From Sphingobacteriales bacterium (GTDB lineage: Bacteria > Bacteroidota > Bacteroidia > Chitinophagales > Chitinophagaceae), in NCBI GenBank assembly GCA_016708305.1, contig JADJGB010000008.1, positions 1,922,001 to 1,986,000 on the forward strand: a stretch of DNA of 64,000 nt, given 5' to 3'. The notes beneath the pieces are model-generated. The model ran no database searches. It had not been told where the DNA came from and saw nothing but the letters and a program-made list of their open reading frames with translations. Made by a program: the position numbers and the translations under genes. Below, piece by piece: positions 9,037 to 18,952 of this stretch. Position 1 is the first letter of the stretch. Each line of letters opens with the position of its first letter.

Positions 9037-10323
9037 TTATTTTAATTCGCCTACCAGAAATACACTGCCACAAACTAAAATAAGGTCATCTTTGTGTGCA
9101 TGAACCTTCGCATCTTCAAGGGCAAGGTTTACATTTTTATAAATATTCCCCAAAAGCGCGTTTTTGCCGGCCTTTTCACTGAGTTCTTCCTTAGAAATTG
9201 CCCTTGGAACAAAAGCATTGGTAAAATAATACCGGGCATTTTTGGGCAGTAAGGACAAAACGGTATCTACGTCTTTATCTTTAACCATCCCCAAAACAAT
9301 ATGCAGATGGTGATAGGTTGTGATCTCTATTTGTTCCAAAAGCTGTTTAATGCCGTCAGGATTGTGTGCTACATCCAATACAATTCTTGGGTGGTGATGA
9401 ATCGTTTCCCACCGACCATGAAGACCGGTCAGTTTTTTTACATTTTTCAAACCCTTTTTAATTTGTTCCGGCGAAATATGAAATCCTTTTTCATTTATGA
9501 TTTTTATGGCTGAGAGAACCGGAAGTATATTTTTGGTTTGGTAAATGCCCGTTAAGTCCAGGTGGTATTTTTTGTGTTCGAGATTATTGTCTTCACTTAC
9601 GTAAATAATTAACTCCTCATTTTCATAAAACCATTCTGCTGCCTGTAATTCTTTGTCCGAAAAGTGAATTTCTGCATCATTTTGTGAAGCAATTTTGATA
9701 AAAACCTCATCTGTTTCAGGGTGAGATGCCCCAATTATAACAGGTGTATGCGGTTTGATAATACCCGCTTTTTCACCGGCAATTTTTGCTAATGTATCGC
9801 CTAAAATCCGGGTATGGTCGAGACCTATATTGGTGATAACCGAAACGATGGGATTAATGATATTGGTGCTGTCCAAACGCCCGCCCAATCCTGTTTCTAT
9901 GATGTTTATATCTGTTTCATGTTTTGCAAAATGGCTAAATGCCATGGCTGCCGTTATTTCAAAAAAGCTGGGTTTAATCTCTTCAATTAATGGTTTTATT
10001 TTTTCTGTAAATGATATTACTTCTGCCTCTTCAATCATTTTCCCGTCAATCTTTATCCGCTCTCTGAAATCTTTCAGATGAGGCGAAGTATAAAGGCCGG
10101 TTTTGTAGCCTGCAGATTGCAATATTGCTGCCAGAATATGACTTACGGAACCTTTACCATTAGTGCCGGCAATATGTACAAATTTCCCTTTTTGATGTGG
10201 ATTGTTTAAGCTGTCGCAAAGGTCAATAATATTTGAAAGTCCGCTTTTTATTGCCTGGCTGCCTACGCGGCTGAAAAGAGGTAGTTTTGAAAAAAGATAA
10301 TCCAGAGTCTCGCCGTAGGTCAT
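9037..10323 (-). CDS. folC: Bifunctional folylpolyglutamate synthase / dihydrofolate synthase
   Basis: This cytoplasmic Mur-ligase-fold enzyme joins glutamate to dihydropteroate and to folates using ATP. The P-loop HIAGTNGKGSVSHILA is near residues 48-63. Other conserved blocks are YTSPHLKDFRERI, FEITAAMAFSHF, ETGLGGRLDSTN and, in the second domain, RIVLDVAHNPDG. At 428 residues the gene is intact with the usual length. It is transcribed in the same direction as the upstream restriction-modification genes but is separated from them by about 210 bases. Confidence 0.95.
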   Translation of the reverse strand: MTYGETLDYLFSKLPLFSRVGSQAIKSGLSNIIDLCDSLNNPHQKGKFVHIAGTNGKGSVSHILAAILQSAGYKTGLYTSPHLKDFRERIKIDGKMIEEAEVISFTEKIKPLIEEIKPSFFEITAAMAFSHFAKHETDINIIETGLGGRLDSTNIINPIVSVITNIGLDHTRILGDTLAKIAGEKAGIIKPHTPVIIGASHPETDEVFIKIASQNDAEIHFSDKELQAAEWFYENEELIIYVSEDNNLEHKKYHLDLTGIYQTKNILPVLSAIKIINEKGFHISPEQIKKGLKNVKKLTGLHGRWETIHHHPRIVLDVAHNPDGIKQLLEQIEITTYHHLHIVLGMVKDKDVDTVLSLLPKNARYYFTNAFVPRAISKEELSEKAGKNALLGNIYKNVNLALEDAKVHAHKDDLILVCGSVFLVGELK

Positions 10324-10537
10324 TTTTAATTGTTGTGTGAATCTTGGGGAATTTAGTTGTTAATTTCATTTACAATTGCCAATTTCTGGTATGTAAAATG
10401 TGAAGGTATCATAATTATAACACAAATTTTGAAAAGAATTCTTGTCATTTAACTTAGTAATGGAGTTCAGTCGAAACAATTTGCTTGCTCTCCTTCTAAT
10501 TTGCTTATAGTCGGCTTCCATTTCTTCAATTATACTG

Positions 10538-11439
10538 TTATTCTTCAAAGACTTCTTTCAATATTTCATCTAATCGTATGTCTAATTCTCCAATAAAATT
10601 GCTGTTTGGAACATTTAAAATATTAAGCACTTTTTGAAAACGCTCGTAACCACCATCATTACGCAACTCTATCCATTGAACATTCAGCATTTCAGCTTGC
10701 TGTTTATTTTTGTCTGATAATTTGTCGGCTAAAAAATTGCAGGGTCTCTTGCAAAAATTGCATCTGCACTTTCAGGATTCCCTTTACCCATTAGTTTTAC
10801 TTCTGTTCTAAGTTTTTTGCCATCTTTTGAAAGAACATAAAAATCAACTTCTCTGAAACTGTCAGGATTATCGTTTTGAAGGTTATACTCAAACGGCACA
10901 TTGAAGAGCATACAGAGTGTAGTCATTAGCGGCTTTTCAATTTGTTTGCCGGCTGCACTCCACATACCTCCACGAATTTCTGCCCGTTTAACTGCAATTG
11001 TATTGATTATAATTAAACTTTCTGCTGCTGTCAAATCAACTGTAATGTCTTTAAATTTTATTGATAGCTTTATTTCCAAATTATTATCATAAGAAACTAA
11101 ATCATTAATTGTTTTTTGCAATCTGTTATAGTTGTCATAAGCCGCTTGAATAACAACTTGCTTTTTCGATGAATTGAAAGCATTGGTAATTGACTTCATA
11201 TTCAATCCTGAGTTGATTGCAATTTGCTCTTTTGGTAAATACGGATTGAGAAATACCTTTTTATACCAATCTGATTTTTCTCCAAGAGCATCAACCTTGG
11301 CATAAACAACTTGCTTAAAAAAGCTGATACAGTAGTCTAAAAATATCTCGTCAATTATCACTAAAACTTCATCTCTATAGTCTTGATTTGAAATTACCTT
11401 TTTGATGATGTTTTTCTTTGCATCAGTATTAAGTGGCAT
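10538..11439 (-). CDS. CfrBI-like type II restriction endonuclease (one frameshift)
   Basis: The C-terminal half carries a PD-(D/E)xK-like nuclease core: REVDFYVLSKDGKK followed by RTEVKLMGKGNPESADA. The block GGMWSAAGKQIEKPLMTTLC precedes it. This arrangement is what I associate with the CfrBI family. The frame stops early at 10729 after ARDPAIF. One more T continues it as LADKLSDKNKQQAEMLNVQW and GGYERFQKVLNILNVP, ending at 10538 (300 residues). The ATG lies two bases after the methyltransferase stop, so the pair is almost certainly co-translated, methylase first. The recognition site cannot be read from sequence; CCWWGG would follow only if it is a true CfrBI isoschizomer. Confidence 0.82.
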
Positions 11440-11441
11440 AA

Positions 11442-12863
11442 TTATTTTATCTTTTTTTTGAACTCATCAAGGTATAAAAATTTTGTTTCAATTTTCTCAA
11501 ACATATCATTTGATTTTTTTGATTTCATATAATCAAAATATTTTTCATCTTTCTCTGTCAAGAAAAAATATCGTCCTAAGCTTTTTGCAGTTTTCCCCAT
11601 TGTTCCACTACCGCCAAATGGGTCAAAAACTAAATCGCCCTTATATGAATAGTATTGAATAACTCTTTTGCAAAGTTCAACCGGAAAAACTGCGGAATGG
11701 ACTTTATCAAAACAAGGATCAATTTTCCAAACATTTGTTGTTTCATATCCTTCAAGAACTTTGCTGTCTTGAACAGTTTGGCAATTGTATTGACGAATGT
11801 TCCAATCTAAAAGTTTTTCAGTTGATTTTCTGTAAACCATTAAATACTCCGTAACAGAATTTGGTTTGTAGCTAAGTGGCTTTCTGTGTTGTTGAAAACC
11901 ACCAATGCGATTTTTTACACTCGCTTCGGGTTTCATCCAAACAATGTCGTCAATAAACTCCCAACCCATTTCCATTAAGTAAGGATGAATGTCAAAAGGA
12001 ATTGGATAACGTTTACTGCTATGTGATCTGCTAATTCTCGGAATTATTATTGGTGACGTATTTACAATTAAAAATCTACCTTCTTTTGTAATACGGTGAA
12101 CTTCTCTAAACACGTCTGCAAGAAATTCTAAATATGCTTTGTAGCTTGGATAAATTGAGTAATCTCTTGCGTTATAGTATGGAGGTGAGGTAAATGTCAA
12201 ATGAATGCTCTCGTCTTTGAGTAATTTCATTGTTTCAATGGTGTCGGCATTAACTACAACATTTTTTAAGTAGTCGTAACTTTCGGTATGTGGTTGTACA
12301 TTCTTGTCTTTTTGCTCCGCGAAATATTCTTTGTATATGATAGTCCGCACCATTTCATTTTCGTGATTGAGCAAAGGTTTTAAGCTTTCATCAACTTTGC
12401 TGTCTCCTTTGAAAACAAGTAGTCCACGTATAGCTTGGCAAACAATTTTTGGGTCATTATCTTGCAGAATTTCTGTCAAGATATTCTGGCCTTTCTTGGA
12501 TCTCAATCTTCCTATTGAAGATACCGCTTCACGCCTTACATTTGTGTCATTATCGTTAAGAGCTGTTTGTTTGAGAATTGGTAAATATTCTTCATTTCCT
12601 AATTTCCCAATTGTCTTAATTGTCCAAAGTCTGACCATTGAGTTTTTATGGTCAAGTAAATCAGGTAAGAAACTCCCGTCAAAGTTCTTCGGTAATTGTC
12701 CTAAATTTTCAAGAATATACGTCAAAGAACCACTATTTCGATTATCTTTCACAAGTTGTCTAATAGTACCATTGCTGTTATTTTTTAGGTCTTTGATATA
12801 TTCCTTTGTCAACATTATTTCATTGTTATTTTTAAATATCCAAAAGTACTTTTTATAAGTCAA
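11442..12863 (-). CDS. DNA methyltransferase with N-terminal HEAT repeats (modification partner)
   Basis: The catalytic part has motif IV TFTSPPYYN near residue 231 ahead of motif I DPFGGSGTMG near 425, the beta-class order shared by N4-cytosine and many N6-adenine methyltransferases. SPPY favours N4-cytosine. Residues about 55-200 are helical repeats of HEAT type (LLDHKNSMVRLWTIKTIGKL, DNDTNVRREAVSSIGRLRSK, NHENEMVRTIIYKEYF), unusual for a type II methylase. The start is uncertain: ATG 12863 or the internal ATG at 12815 (MLTKEYIKDLKNN). The gene is intact at 473 residues, and the restriction enzyme follows two bases later. Confidence 0.85.
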   Translation of the reverse strand: MTYKKYFWIFKNNNEIMLTKEYIKDLKNNSNGTIRQLVKDNRNSGSLTYILENLGQLPKNFDGSFLPDLLDHKNSMVRLWTIKTIGKLGNEEYLPILKQTALNDNDTNVRREAVSSIGRLRSKKGQNILTEILQDNDPKIVCQAIRGLLVFKGDSKVDESLKPLLNHENEMVRTIIYKEYFAEQKDKNVQPHTESYDYLKNVVVNADTIETMKLLKDESIHLTFTSPPYYNARDYSIYPSYKAYLEFLADVFREVHRITKEGRFLIVNTSPIIIPRISRSHSSKRYPIPFDIHPYLMEMGWEFIDDIVWMKPEASVKNRIGGFQQHRKPLSYKPNSVTEYLMVYRKSTEKLLDWNIRQYNCQTVQDSKVLEGYETTNVWKIDPCFDKVHSAVFPVELCKRVIQYYSYKGDLVFDPFGGSGTMGKTAKSLGRYFFLTEKDEKYFDYMKSKKSNDMFEKIETKFLYLDEFKKKIK

Positions 12864-12940
12864 TACACGCTGTTAATTACCTTATTTTTACATAAATTAC
12901 AATTTCAATAAACAAAGGTTCATGTTCACCTTAGTCAAAA

Positions 12941-14078
12941 ATAGGGTAATTATTAATCGTTACCCAATTTAGTTCGTATTAATTTTCTATGCTGCGTATC
13001 TGACGTGGTCTGCATGGAAATATTTTTGCACCTGCTTTTTATTGCTTTTTCTTTCGTTCATAAAACCTTCAACGTTGGCGCGCATTTCAGCTTTATTGAT
13101 AGGGCGCTTTTTGCCGATAACATTAGTCTTTACATCCTGATTCAAATATTCTTGTGCATTCAACTCGGGGCTATAGGGCGGAATGAAAAACACCTCTATT
13201 CGATGTTTGCTTTCCTCCAGCCACGCCTGCAATTTTTTGTTTTGTGTGCAGGATGACCATCCGTTACATAGAATATCTTTTGTTTACTATAACGAATCAT
13301 TCGTTGCAAAAATCAATAAATACATCACCGTTAAACTTCTCTATCAGCATAAACTGTAAATGACCTTTATTGCTGATAGCTGAAATCATATTGAGCGAAA
13401 ACCGTTGTCCTGTTGATTTCACCACGGGGGTTTTGCCTTTAGGCGAATAGCTTCGGCCTGCCTGATGGTCGCTTCGCATACCGGTTTCATCTCCAAAATA
13501 AATCGTTCCTTTCTCCTTAGTTGCCCGCTTCTTTATGGCAGGGTATTCCTTCTCCAACCATTGCTTTACCTGCTCGGGTTTCTGTTCAAATGCTTTGCGG
13601 ATAGGCTTTTGCGGTGTATAGCCCCAGCTTTTTAAATATCGACCCACCTGCTTCACGCTTAATACAACGCCATATTTCTGTTCGATAAGCTGTTGTACGG
13701 CTGCACGTGTCCATAAACCAAAGGCCAGTTTTAACTGGTCGGGCATCTTATCCTTTATCAACCGTCGAACTTCGGCAGCCTGCTGTCCGGTTATCTTCTT
13801 GCCTCCTTTTACGCCACGCTTCTTATTCAAAAGTGAACGCTTGCCTTCTTTTTTGTATTTATTCCATGTTTTATTTACACTCCTTTCTGATACAGAAAAT
13901 ATCTCGGCAGCCTGCTTTTGAGTGCCCCGTTTATTTTTTAAGTAGTCCACTATCCGAAAGCGAGTCTCTTCCTGAGCATCTTTGTTCTTACGTTTTGTAT
14001 TAGCCATGGGCAAATATACAAAATATATTTTAAAATAAGAACTAAATTATGTCTTTATTAATAATTACTTACCTGTTT
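12941..14078 (-). mobile_element. IS630-family insertion sequence
   Basis: The element holds one transposase gene on the minus strand. Its ends carry long imperfect inverted repeats. The left end contains TAATTATTAAT (12947-12957) and AATTTAGTTC (12966-12975). The right end, read inward, contains the same two blocks (14057-14067 and 14039-14048). The outer limits are approximate, near 12940 and 14078, and I cannot fix the TA target duplication. The right end lies only about 15 bases past the stop of a TonB-like gene, and the left end lies about 75 bases upstream of the methyltransferase start. No passenger gene is present. Confidence 0.8.
12987..14013 (-). CDS. IS630-family transposase (two frameshifts)
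   Basis: The N-terminal helix-turn-helix region (residues about 10-60, with GTQKQAAEIFSVSERSVNKT) and the winged-helix part (LTRAAVQQLIEQKYG-like block) precede a DDE catalytic core. The catalytic residues are the first aspartate in IYFGDETGMRSD, the second in VTDGHPAH and the glutamate in PPYSPELNAQEYLNQDVK. The frame breaks twice: a missing T near 13305 (giving FIDFLQRMIRYSKQ) and a missing A near 13240 (giving HKTKKLQAWLEESKH). Repaired, it is 342 residues, the full family length. The start is ATG 14013 or the second ATG at 14007. Confidence 0.88.
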
Positions 14079-14093
14079 TTCTTTCATAATAAA

Positions 14094-14971
14094 TCAGTCA
14101 GTAACTCTAAAATTAAACTGCACGGTAACGGTTGATTCGTTATCTGTTTTATTGAACCGTATTTTTGAAGATATTGAACAATTGCATTTCGGTAGTTGCT
14201 GCTGGTGGCAGTAGAGCCCTTTGCAAAGCGTAAAAAAGTACCTATTCCTTCGGGCGATACTTTTACATCTGCATATATTGTGGCTCTACCCAAATTGCCC
14301 TGAAAGTTGTATGCCTGCACAATTCGCCTGTCGCCTCTTGTAATCATTGGCCCGCTGTTGACCCCAACACCGGAGCCTGTTCCGCCTCCGCTGCCGGCGC
14401 CACTGCCGCCACCTGTTCCGCTTCCACGACCCACACCACTTCCGGTACCGGTACCGCCACTCCGGTTGGCATTGGTTTCACTGCCACCGCCGGTTCCGCT
14501 ACCATCAACAGTTTTACCCATTACCGCTTTTGGTCTGGTAGGAGCAGGAGTGGACGTTACCGGTTTTGGAGTTGTTTTTATCGGTGTAGTATTGATATTT
14601 ACCTTTTTTGCATGAGGTTTGGGATTGTCGGGTTTCAGAATAGCTGGGGTTTTTATCTCTTTCGGGTCTTCTTCAATATCTTTTGCCGGTATATCTTCTC
14701 CTTCTTGTGGAGGAGAGTAAGCTGTCCCTTTTTCTCCGGTAGCCTCCACAAGGTTGCCTCCACCACCGCCACCTGATTTACCTATCTCTACCGGTTTTTC
14801 AGGTTCTTCGGGAATACTCAATTCAACATAAATTCCTTCATCTTCCTGCGGTTTAATAACATCATACAATTTCCATTTCCAGACAAATGAAAGCAACAGA
14901 AATAAAGCGGCAATTACGAAGGTGTATATTGCTGCTTTTATATTTTTTTGTATTTCAAACCCGTCAGTCAT
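14094..14971 (-). CDS. TonB/TolA-like energy transducer (one frameshift)
   Basis: A cytoplasmic N-terminus is followed by one membrane helix (residues about 14-33, YTFVIAALFLLLSFVWKW), then a long periplasmic linker rich in Pro, Lys and finally Gly/Ser/Thr (about 60-210), and a small C-terminal domain (VQAYNFQGNLGRATIYADVK). This is the layout of TonB-type proteins, which couple the inner-membrane proton motive force to outer-membrane receptors. As read, the C-terminus degenerates after VQYLQK. One more A gives IRFNKTDNESTVTVQFNFRV and TD, the expected last strand, with the stop at 14094. No ExbB/ExbD genes are in the window. Confidence 0.78.
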
Positions 14972-15097
14972 GCTACAAATTTAACCTTAAAGGCTTTAAT
15001 TTCTTTTAGATAGTTTTTTCACCGTGGTTATTTAACAAATTTGTAAGGACTATTTTATTGGTTGCAAGTCATTTCTTTTTAAATATTTTTGACGCTT

Positions 15098-15759
15098 ATG
15101 GACAAAATTGCAATTATAGTAGCCGGAGGCTCCGGAACAAGAATGGGAAGCGAACTTCCCAAACAATTTTTACACCTGAAAGGCAAACCGATTTTATATT
15201 ATACAATAAATACTTTTCTGAATTCTTATCCCGACATGGAAGTGATATTAGTATTGCCGCTTGATTTTACAGATATGGGCAGAGAAATCATTGATGCCTA
15301 TTTTGATAAAGAACGTATAAGAGTAACAGTAGGAGGGAGCAGCCGTTTTGAATCGGTTAAAACGGATTGAAATTGGTGGATAAGGAAGCAATAGTTTTTG
15401 TTCATGATGCAGTCAGATGTTTAGTCGCCGAGGAGTTGATAAATCGTTGTTACGAAGCTGCTTTGGAAAACGGAACGGCTATTCCTGTAATTAAAAGCAG
15501 TGACAGCGTGAGGGTTTTAACAGAAGAAGGAAATGATGCTTTGGACAGAGATAAAGTAGTGTTGGTACAAACGCCTCAGGTGTTTCATAGTAAAATATTG
15601 ATACCTGCTTTCAATATTGATTATAAGGATAAATTTACTGATGAAGCTACGGTGGTTGAGGCCTTCGGACTAAAACTGAATCTGGTAGAAGGAGAGAAGA
15701 ACAATATCAAAATCACCAATCCTGTGGATATGATTTTGGCAGAGAGCCTTATTGCTTGA
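15098..15759 (+). CDS. ispD: 2-C-methyl-D-erythritol 4-phosphate cytidylyltransferase (one frameshift)
   Basis: The enzyme makes CDP-methylerythritol in the non-mevalonate isoprenoid pathway. The nucleotide-binding motif IIVAGGSGTRMGSELPKQF is at residues 6-24. The frame breaks near 15362; one more A in the AAAA run converts SVKTD-stop into SVKNGLKLVDKEAIVFVHDAV. Later conserved parts are HDAVRCLV, VIKSSDSV, LVQTPQVFHS and FTDEATVVEAFG. The repaired length is 220 residues. I use ATG 15098; an in-frame TTG nine bases earlier is less likely. It converges on the acyltransferase gene, whose stop lies two bases away. Confidence 0.95.
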
Positions 15760-15760
15760 T

Positions 15761-16672
15761 TTATTTTTTAAATAGCCTCAAAGGCAATGGAAGGTTATTC
15801 CAGCTTACTGCATAATAAGGTTCTAATACTGCCCCAAAACTCTGGTTAAATTTTTCGATACCGCGGATATTGCTTCCTTCGAAGTCGAAAATATAATCGG
15901 TGTCGGCATGTTGACCTATCATATGGTCAATTATATAGGGATGAGCTTCCAGGTCTCTTCCTTTTTTTGGTGAAGGCAGCACCAATTTCATAAATCCTTT
16001 TTTTATCTTTAAAATAAATAACATTCCCCAGAAATTCATCATTACGATCATAGGCCTCCAAAATAAATGACTGTCCTGTTTTCGAAAATTGTTCATATAA
16101 AATATTTAAGAAATTGTAAATTTTCCCTTCTGTTTTAATTCTGGAAATATGAAGTGCCTTGATTTTTTCAACTGTAGCATCTATATCAGTGCTTGTTCTT
16201 AAACTTAAGTTTATTTTTTTTGCTTTTCTGATATTTGATCGAAGACTTCTGGAGTATTCATTATTGATTTCGTTACAATGCTTGTTTAGCGAGAGGATAT
16301 AATTTTTCGTCTTGTAATTGCAAAGCGATTGAAAGGAAACTCATTGTTTACATTGATATTTCCATAAGAAAATAATGATAAGGTTTTTTGATAAAATGCC
16401 TCTACTATTTTAATATCAATTTCAGACGGACTATAAAAACCCAGTTGTTGGGTAAGAGGAGGTTGTGCCAGATATCGAATTCCAAATTTCCTTTTTACAG
16501 GCAAGGGCATTAGTATTTCATAATCTCCGTAAATGAGCGCCTCCCAGTTAGGGGAAACACAATCTAGCCACAAGGAAGTGGCATAAATTCGCACTTGGAT
16601 GCTTTTTTCTATCATCTCATCCCATCTGAATTTATCAATTTCATGGTGTTTCAGATGAAGAATTTTTTTCAA
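15761..16672 (-). CDS. GNAT/FemAB-like acyltransferase (two frameshifts)
   Basis: The N-terminus (LPVKRKFGIRYLAQPPLTQQ) and C-terminus (YIFDFEGSNIRGIEKFNQSF with GAVLEPYYAVSWNNLPLP) match the double-GNAT layout of BioF2/FemAB-like proteins that transfer acyl or aminoacyl groups. One frameshift lies near 16298 (one A missing, giving RRKNYILSLNKHC). A second lies in the A run near 15975 and needs either one base fewer or two more; between them the protein reads NIRKAKKINLSLR, QSFILEAYDRNDEFLGNVIY and IYEIGAAFTKK. The repaired length is about 303 residues. Its substrate is unknown. It starts 14 bases after the Gfo/Idh/MocA gene stop and is probably in the same operon. Confidence 0.7.
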
Positions 16673-16686
16673 ATTGGTTTGTTTGA

Positions 16687-17671
16687 TTAAACAATGTATT
16701 GCCTGCTGATAGAAGCATTCCCAATTTTTGCCAGAATCTGGTGTGCCACATCCATTGCTTTCAGACCGTCAATTTCTGATACTATAGTCTGAGTATTTTT
16801 TCAATAGCTTCTTTAAACTCTTCTAACTCTTTTTTAATGGCATTTACTTCCGGCACTACGGGATTGGCTACGGCAATGGTCTTTTTGCCTGTGGCGGTTT
16901 CGATGTCAAAAGAAAAAGCGTCTTTATCCTGGTCTTCTTTTAATTTGATGATTTCAGTCTTTTTATTCAAAAAATCAATACCGATATAGGCATCTTTTTG
17001 AAACAGGCGCATTTTGCGCATTTTTTTCATGGAAATACGACTGCTGGTAAGGTTGGCTACACAGCCGTTGTCAAATTCGATGCGCACATTAGCAATGTCA
17101 GGTGTCTCTGTCATTACAGTCACACCGCTTGCCGATATTTTTTTTACATCACTCTTCACGATGCTCAGGATAATATCAATATCGTGAATCATCAGGTCAA
17201 GGATTACACTCACTTCTGTGCCTCGGGGATTGAACTGTGCCAGACGATGTACTTCAATAAACATGGGTTTCAAATCCAAGCCTTTTAATGCCAGAAATGC
17301 AGGATTAAACCGCTCTACATGACCTACCTGTAATTTAATGTTTGATTCTTTGGCCGCCTTCACTAATTCCGGGCCTCATCCATAGTGTGTGCAAATGGTT
17401 TTTCGACAAAAACGTGCTTCCCTTTCTTCATAGCTCTTTCGCACCAGTCGTAGTGATAATTGGTGGGTGTAACAATGTCAATAGCATCGCATTTGTCTAA
17501 AAAAACATCTGTATCAAAAAAACGTTTGATTCCATATTTTTCAATTACCTCAGTGGCGGTTTCTTCATTAGTATCCATGAAGCCAATAACTTCTACACCG
17601 GGTATTTCGAGCCAGTTGTTGAGGTGAAACTTTCCTAAATGTCCTACACCAACGATTCCTACTTTAAGCAT
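16687..17671 (-). CDS. Gfo/Idh/MocA-family NAD(P)-dependent oxidoreductase (two frameshifts)
   Basis: The Rossmann motif KVGIVGVGHLGKFHL is at residues 3-17. The family signature KHVFVEKPFAHTMDEAR, with the catalytic lysine of EKP, is near residues 85-101. A missing G near 17366 separates it from LVKAAKESNIKLQVGHVERF, and a missing A near 16798 separates EEFKEAIEKN from TQTIVSEIDGLKAMDVAHQI. The repaired protein has 328 residues. Members oxidise or reduce sugar-like substrates, and homologues next to acyltransferases often act on nucleotide sugars in surface-polysaccharide pathways. Here that is only an inference from the downstream GNAT-like gene. Confidence 0.85.
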
Positions 17672-17781
17672 AAAAGATAATTATTGCTCAAAGATAACTA
17701 AAGCGGAGATTCCATAGAAAGATATTAAGTAATTGTGTTTGAGGATTTATAAAAGAATTACCATGATCGTTAATTTGTATT

Positions 17782-17812
17782 AAAAAAAAGAGTATCAAAT
17801 TTTTTGATACTC
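17782..17812 (-). terminator. Rho-independent terminator after tRNA-Gln
   Basis: On the minus strand the ten-base stem GAGTATCAAA/TTTGATACTC (17790-17799 with 17803-17812) is followed by eight T (complement of 17782-17789). It starts seven bases after the tRNA. Confidence 0.92.
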
Positions 17813-17818
17813 TCTTCG

Positions 17819-17889
17819 TTGACCCATAAGGATTCGAACCTTAACTGACTGAACCAAAATCAGTAGTGCTACCGTTACACCATGGGTCA
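17819..17889 (-). tRNA. tRNA-Gln (anticodon TTG)
   Basis: The acceptor stem is TGACCCA with TGGGTCA and discriminator A. The anticodon stem ACTGA/TCAGT encloses the loop TTTTGGT, giving anticodon TTG. The T arm contains GGTTCGAATCC. The 3' CCA is not encoded. Confidence 0.95.
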
Positions 17890-17942
17890 GTACACTCTTT
17901 TTCTGTTTTGGGTGTGCAAAGATAATGAATTAAATATTTCTG

Positions 17943-18001
17943 TACAAATCATTTCAAAAAAACCACCAAAAATTATGGTGGTTTTTTTGAAATGATTTGT
18001 A
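17943..18001. terminator. Unusually long perfect hairpin (25-base stem), mdh terminator
   Basis: Positions 17943-17967 and 17977-18001 are perfect reverse complements, with a nine-base loop. The inner part is CCACC/GGTGG flanked by seven A and seven T, so either strand reads a GC stem followed by T. It lies nine bases after the mdh stop on the minus strand and most likely ends mdh transcription. No plus-strand gene runs into it. Confidence 0.85.
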
Positions 18002-18010
18002 TTCTGTCCA

Positions 18011-18952
18011 TTACAAAGCGTTTATTTCATAAAGTACGTTATTTGTTTGACGAACAGCTTCTGCCGATTTATCAAAAAGGGCCTTTTCTTTATCATTCAA
18101 TTTAAGCTCAAATATTCTTTCCCAGCCATTTTTTCCTAAGGTTACAGGTACGCCAATACAGATATCATTATGGCCGTACTCACCTTCGAGATATACACAA
18201 CAAGGAACAAGCTTTTTCTGGTCGTGAATAATTGATTCTACCACATGTGCCACTGCGGCACCTGGGGCATACCATGCGGAAGTGCCTAACAGGCCGGTAA
18301 GAGTGGCGCCGCCTACCATTGTAGAAGCGCTAACTTGCTTCAATTGTTCTTCAGAAACAATTTCACTTACAGGAATGCCCTTATAACTTGCAAGCCTTGT
18401 AAGTGGAATCATGGTTGTATCTCCATGGCCACCGATTACCATTCCATGCACTTCATTTGAATTTACATCCATTTCTTTGGCTAAGTAATATTTAAATCTG
18501 GATGAATCCAGCGCTCCTCCCATTCCTAAAATCCTGTTTCTTGGAAGACCGGTTGATTTCATTGCCAGATATGTCATTGTGTCGAGCGGGTTAGAAACCA
18601 TAACTATAATGGCATTGGGTGAATATTTTAACACATTATCCAAAACACTTTTTACAATATTTGCATTTACACCAATTAACTCCTCTCTGGACATACCTGG
18701 TTTACGAGGAACGCCAGAAGTAATCACTACCACATTTGAGTCAGCAGTAGCAGTATAATCATTTGTAACTCCTTTTAATCTAACATTGAAACCGAGCAAC
18801 TGAGCTGTTTGGTTCATATCCATAGCCTTTCCTTCAGCAATACCTTCTTTCACATCCAGCATTACTACTTCGTTGGCTATTCGGTCAACAACTATCATAT
18901 TGGCTGCAGTAGAACCAACATTTCCTACTCCTATAACTGAAACTTTTGTCAT
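18011..18952 (-). CDS. mdh: Malate dehydrogenase
   Basis: The enzyme interconverts malate and oxaloacetate with NAD+ in the citric acid cycle. The NAD motif VSVIGVGNVGSTAAN is at residues 4-18. The substrate loop with its arginines is in TSGVPRKPGMSREELIGVNA. SNPLDTMTYLAMKSTGLPRN and the catalytic histidine block MVIGGHGDTTMIPLTR follow. At 313 residues it is an intact LDH-like type malate dehydrogenase, the form common in Bacteroidota. The arginine in the substrate loop supports malate over lactate. Confidence 0.96.
   Translation of the reverse strand: MTKVSVIGVGNVGSTAANMIVVDRIANEVVMLDVKEGIAEGKAMDMNQTAQLLGFNVRLKGVTNDYTATADSNVVVITSGVPRKPGMSREELIGVNANIVKSVLDNVLKYSPNAIIVMVSNPLDTMTYLAMKSTGLPRNRILGMGGALDSSRFKYYLAKEMDVNSNEVHGMVIGGHGDTTMIPLTRLASYKGIPVSEIVSEEQLKQVSASTMVGGATLTGLLGTSAWYAPGAAVAHVVESIIHDQKKLVPCCVYLEGEYGHNDICIGVPVTLGKNGWERIFELKLNDKEKALFDKSAEAVRQTNNVLYEINAL

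Noticed and set aside
10366..10548. A 60-codon minus-strand frame just after the restriction enzyme
   Set aside because: It opens with TTG inside the enzyme's repaired tail, has no recognisable family, and is compatible with chance in AT-rich DNA.
14307..14615. Proline-rich plus-strand frame over the TonB-like gene
   Set aside because: It is the antisense of the Gly/Ser-rich linker and keeps open only because of that composition.
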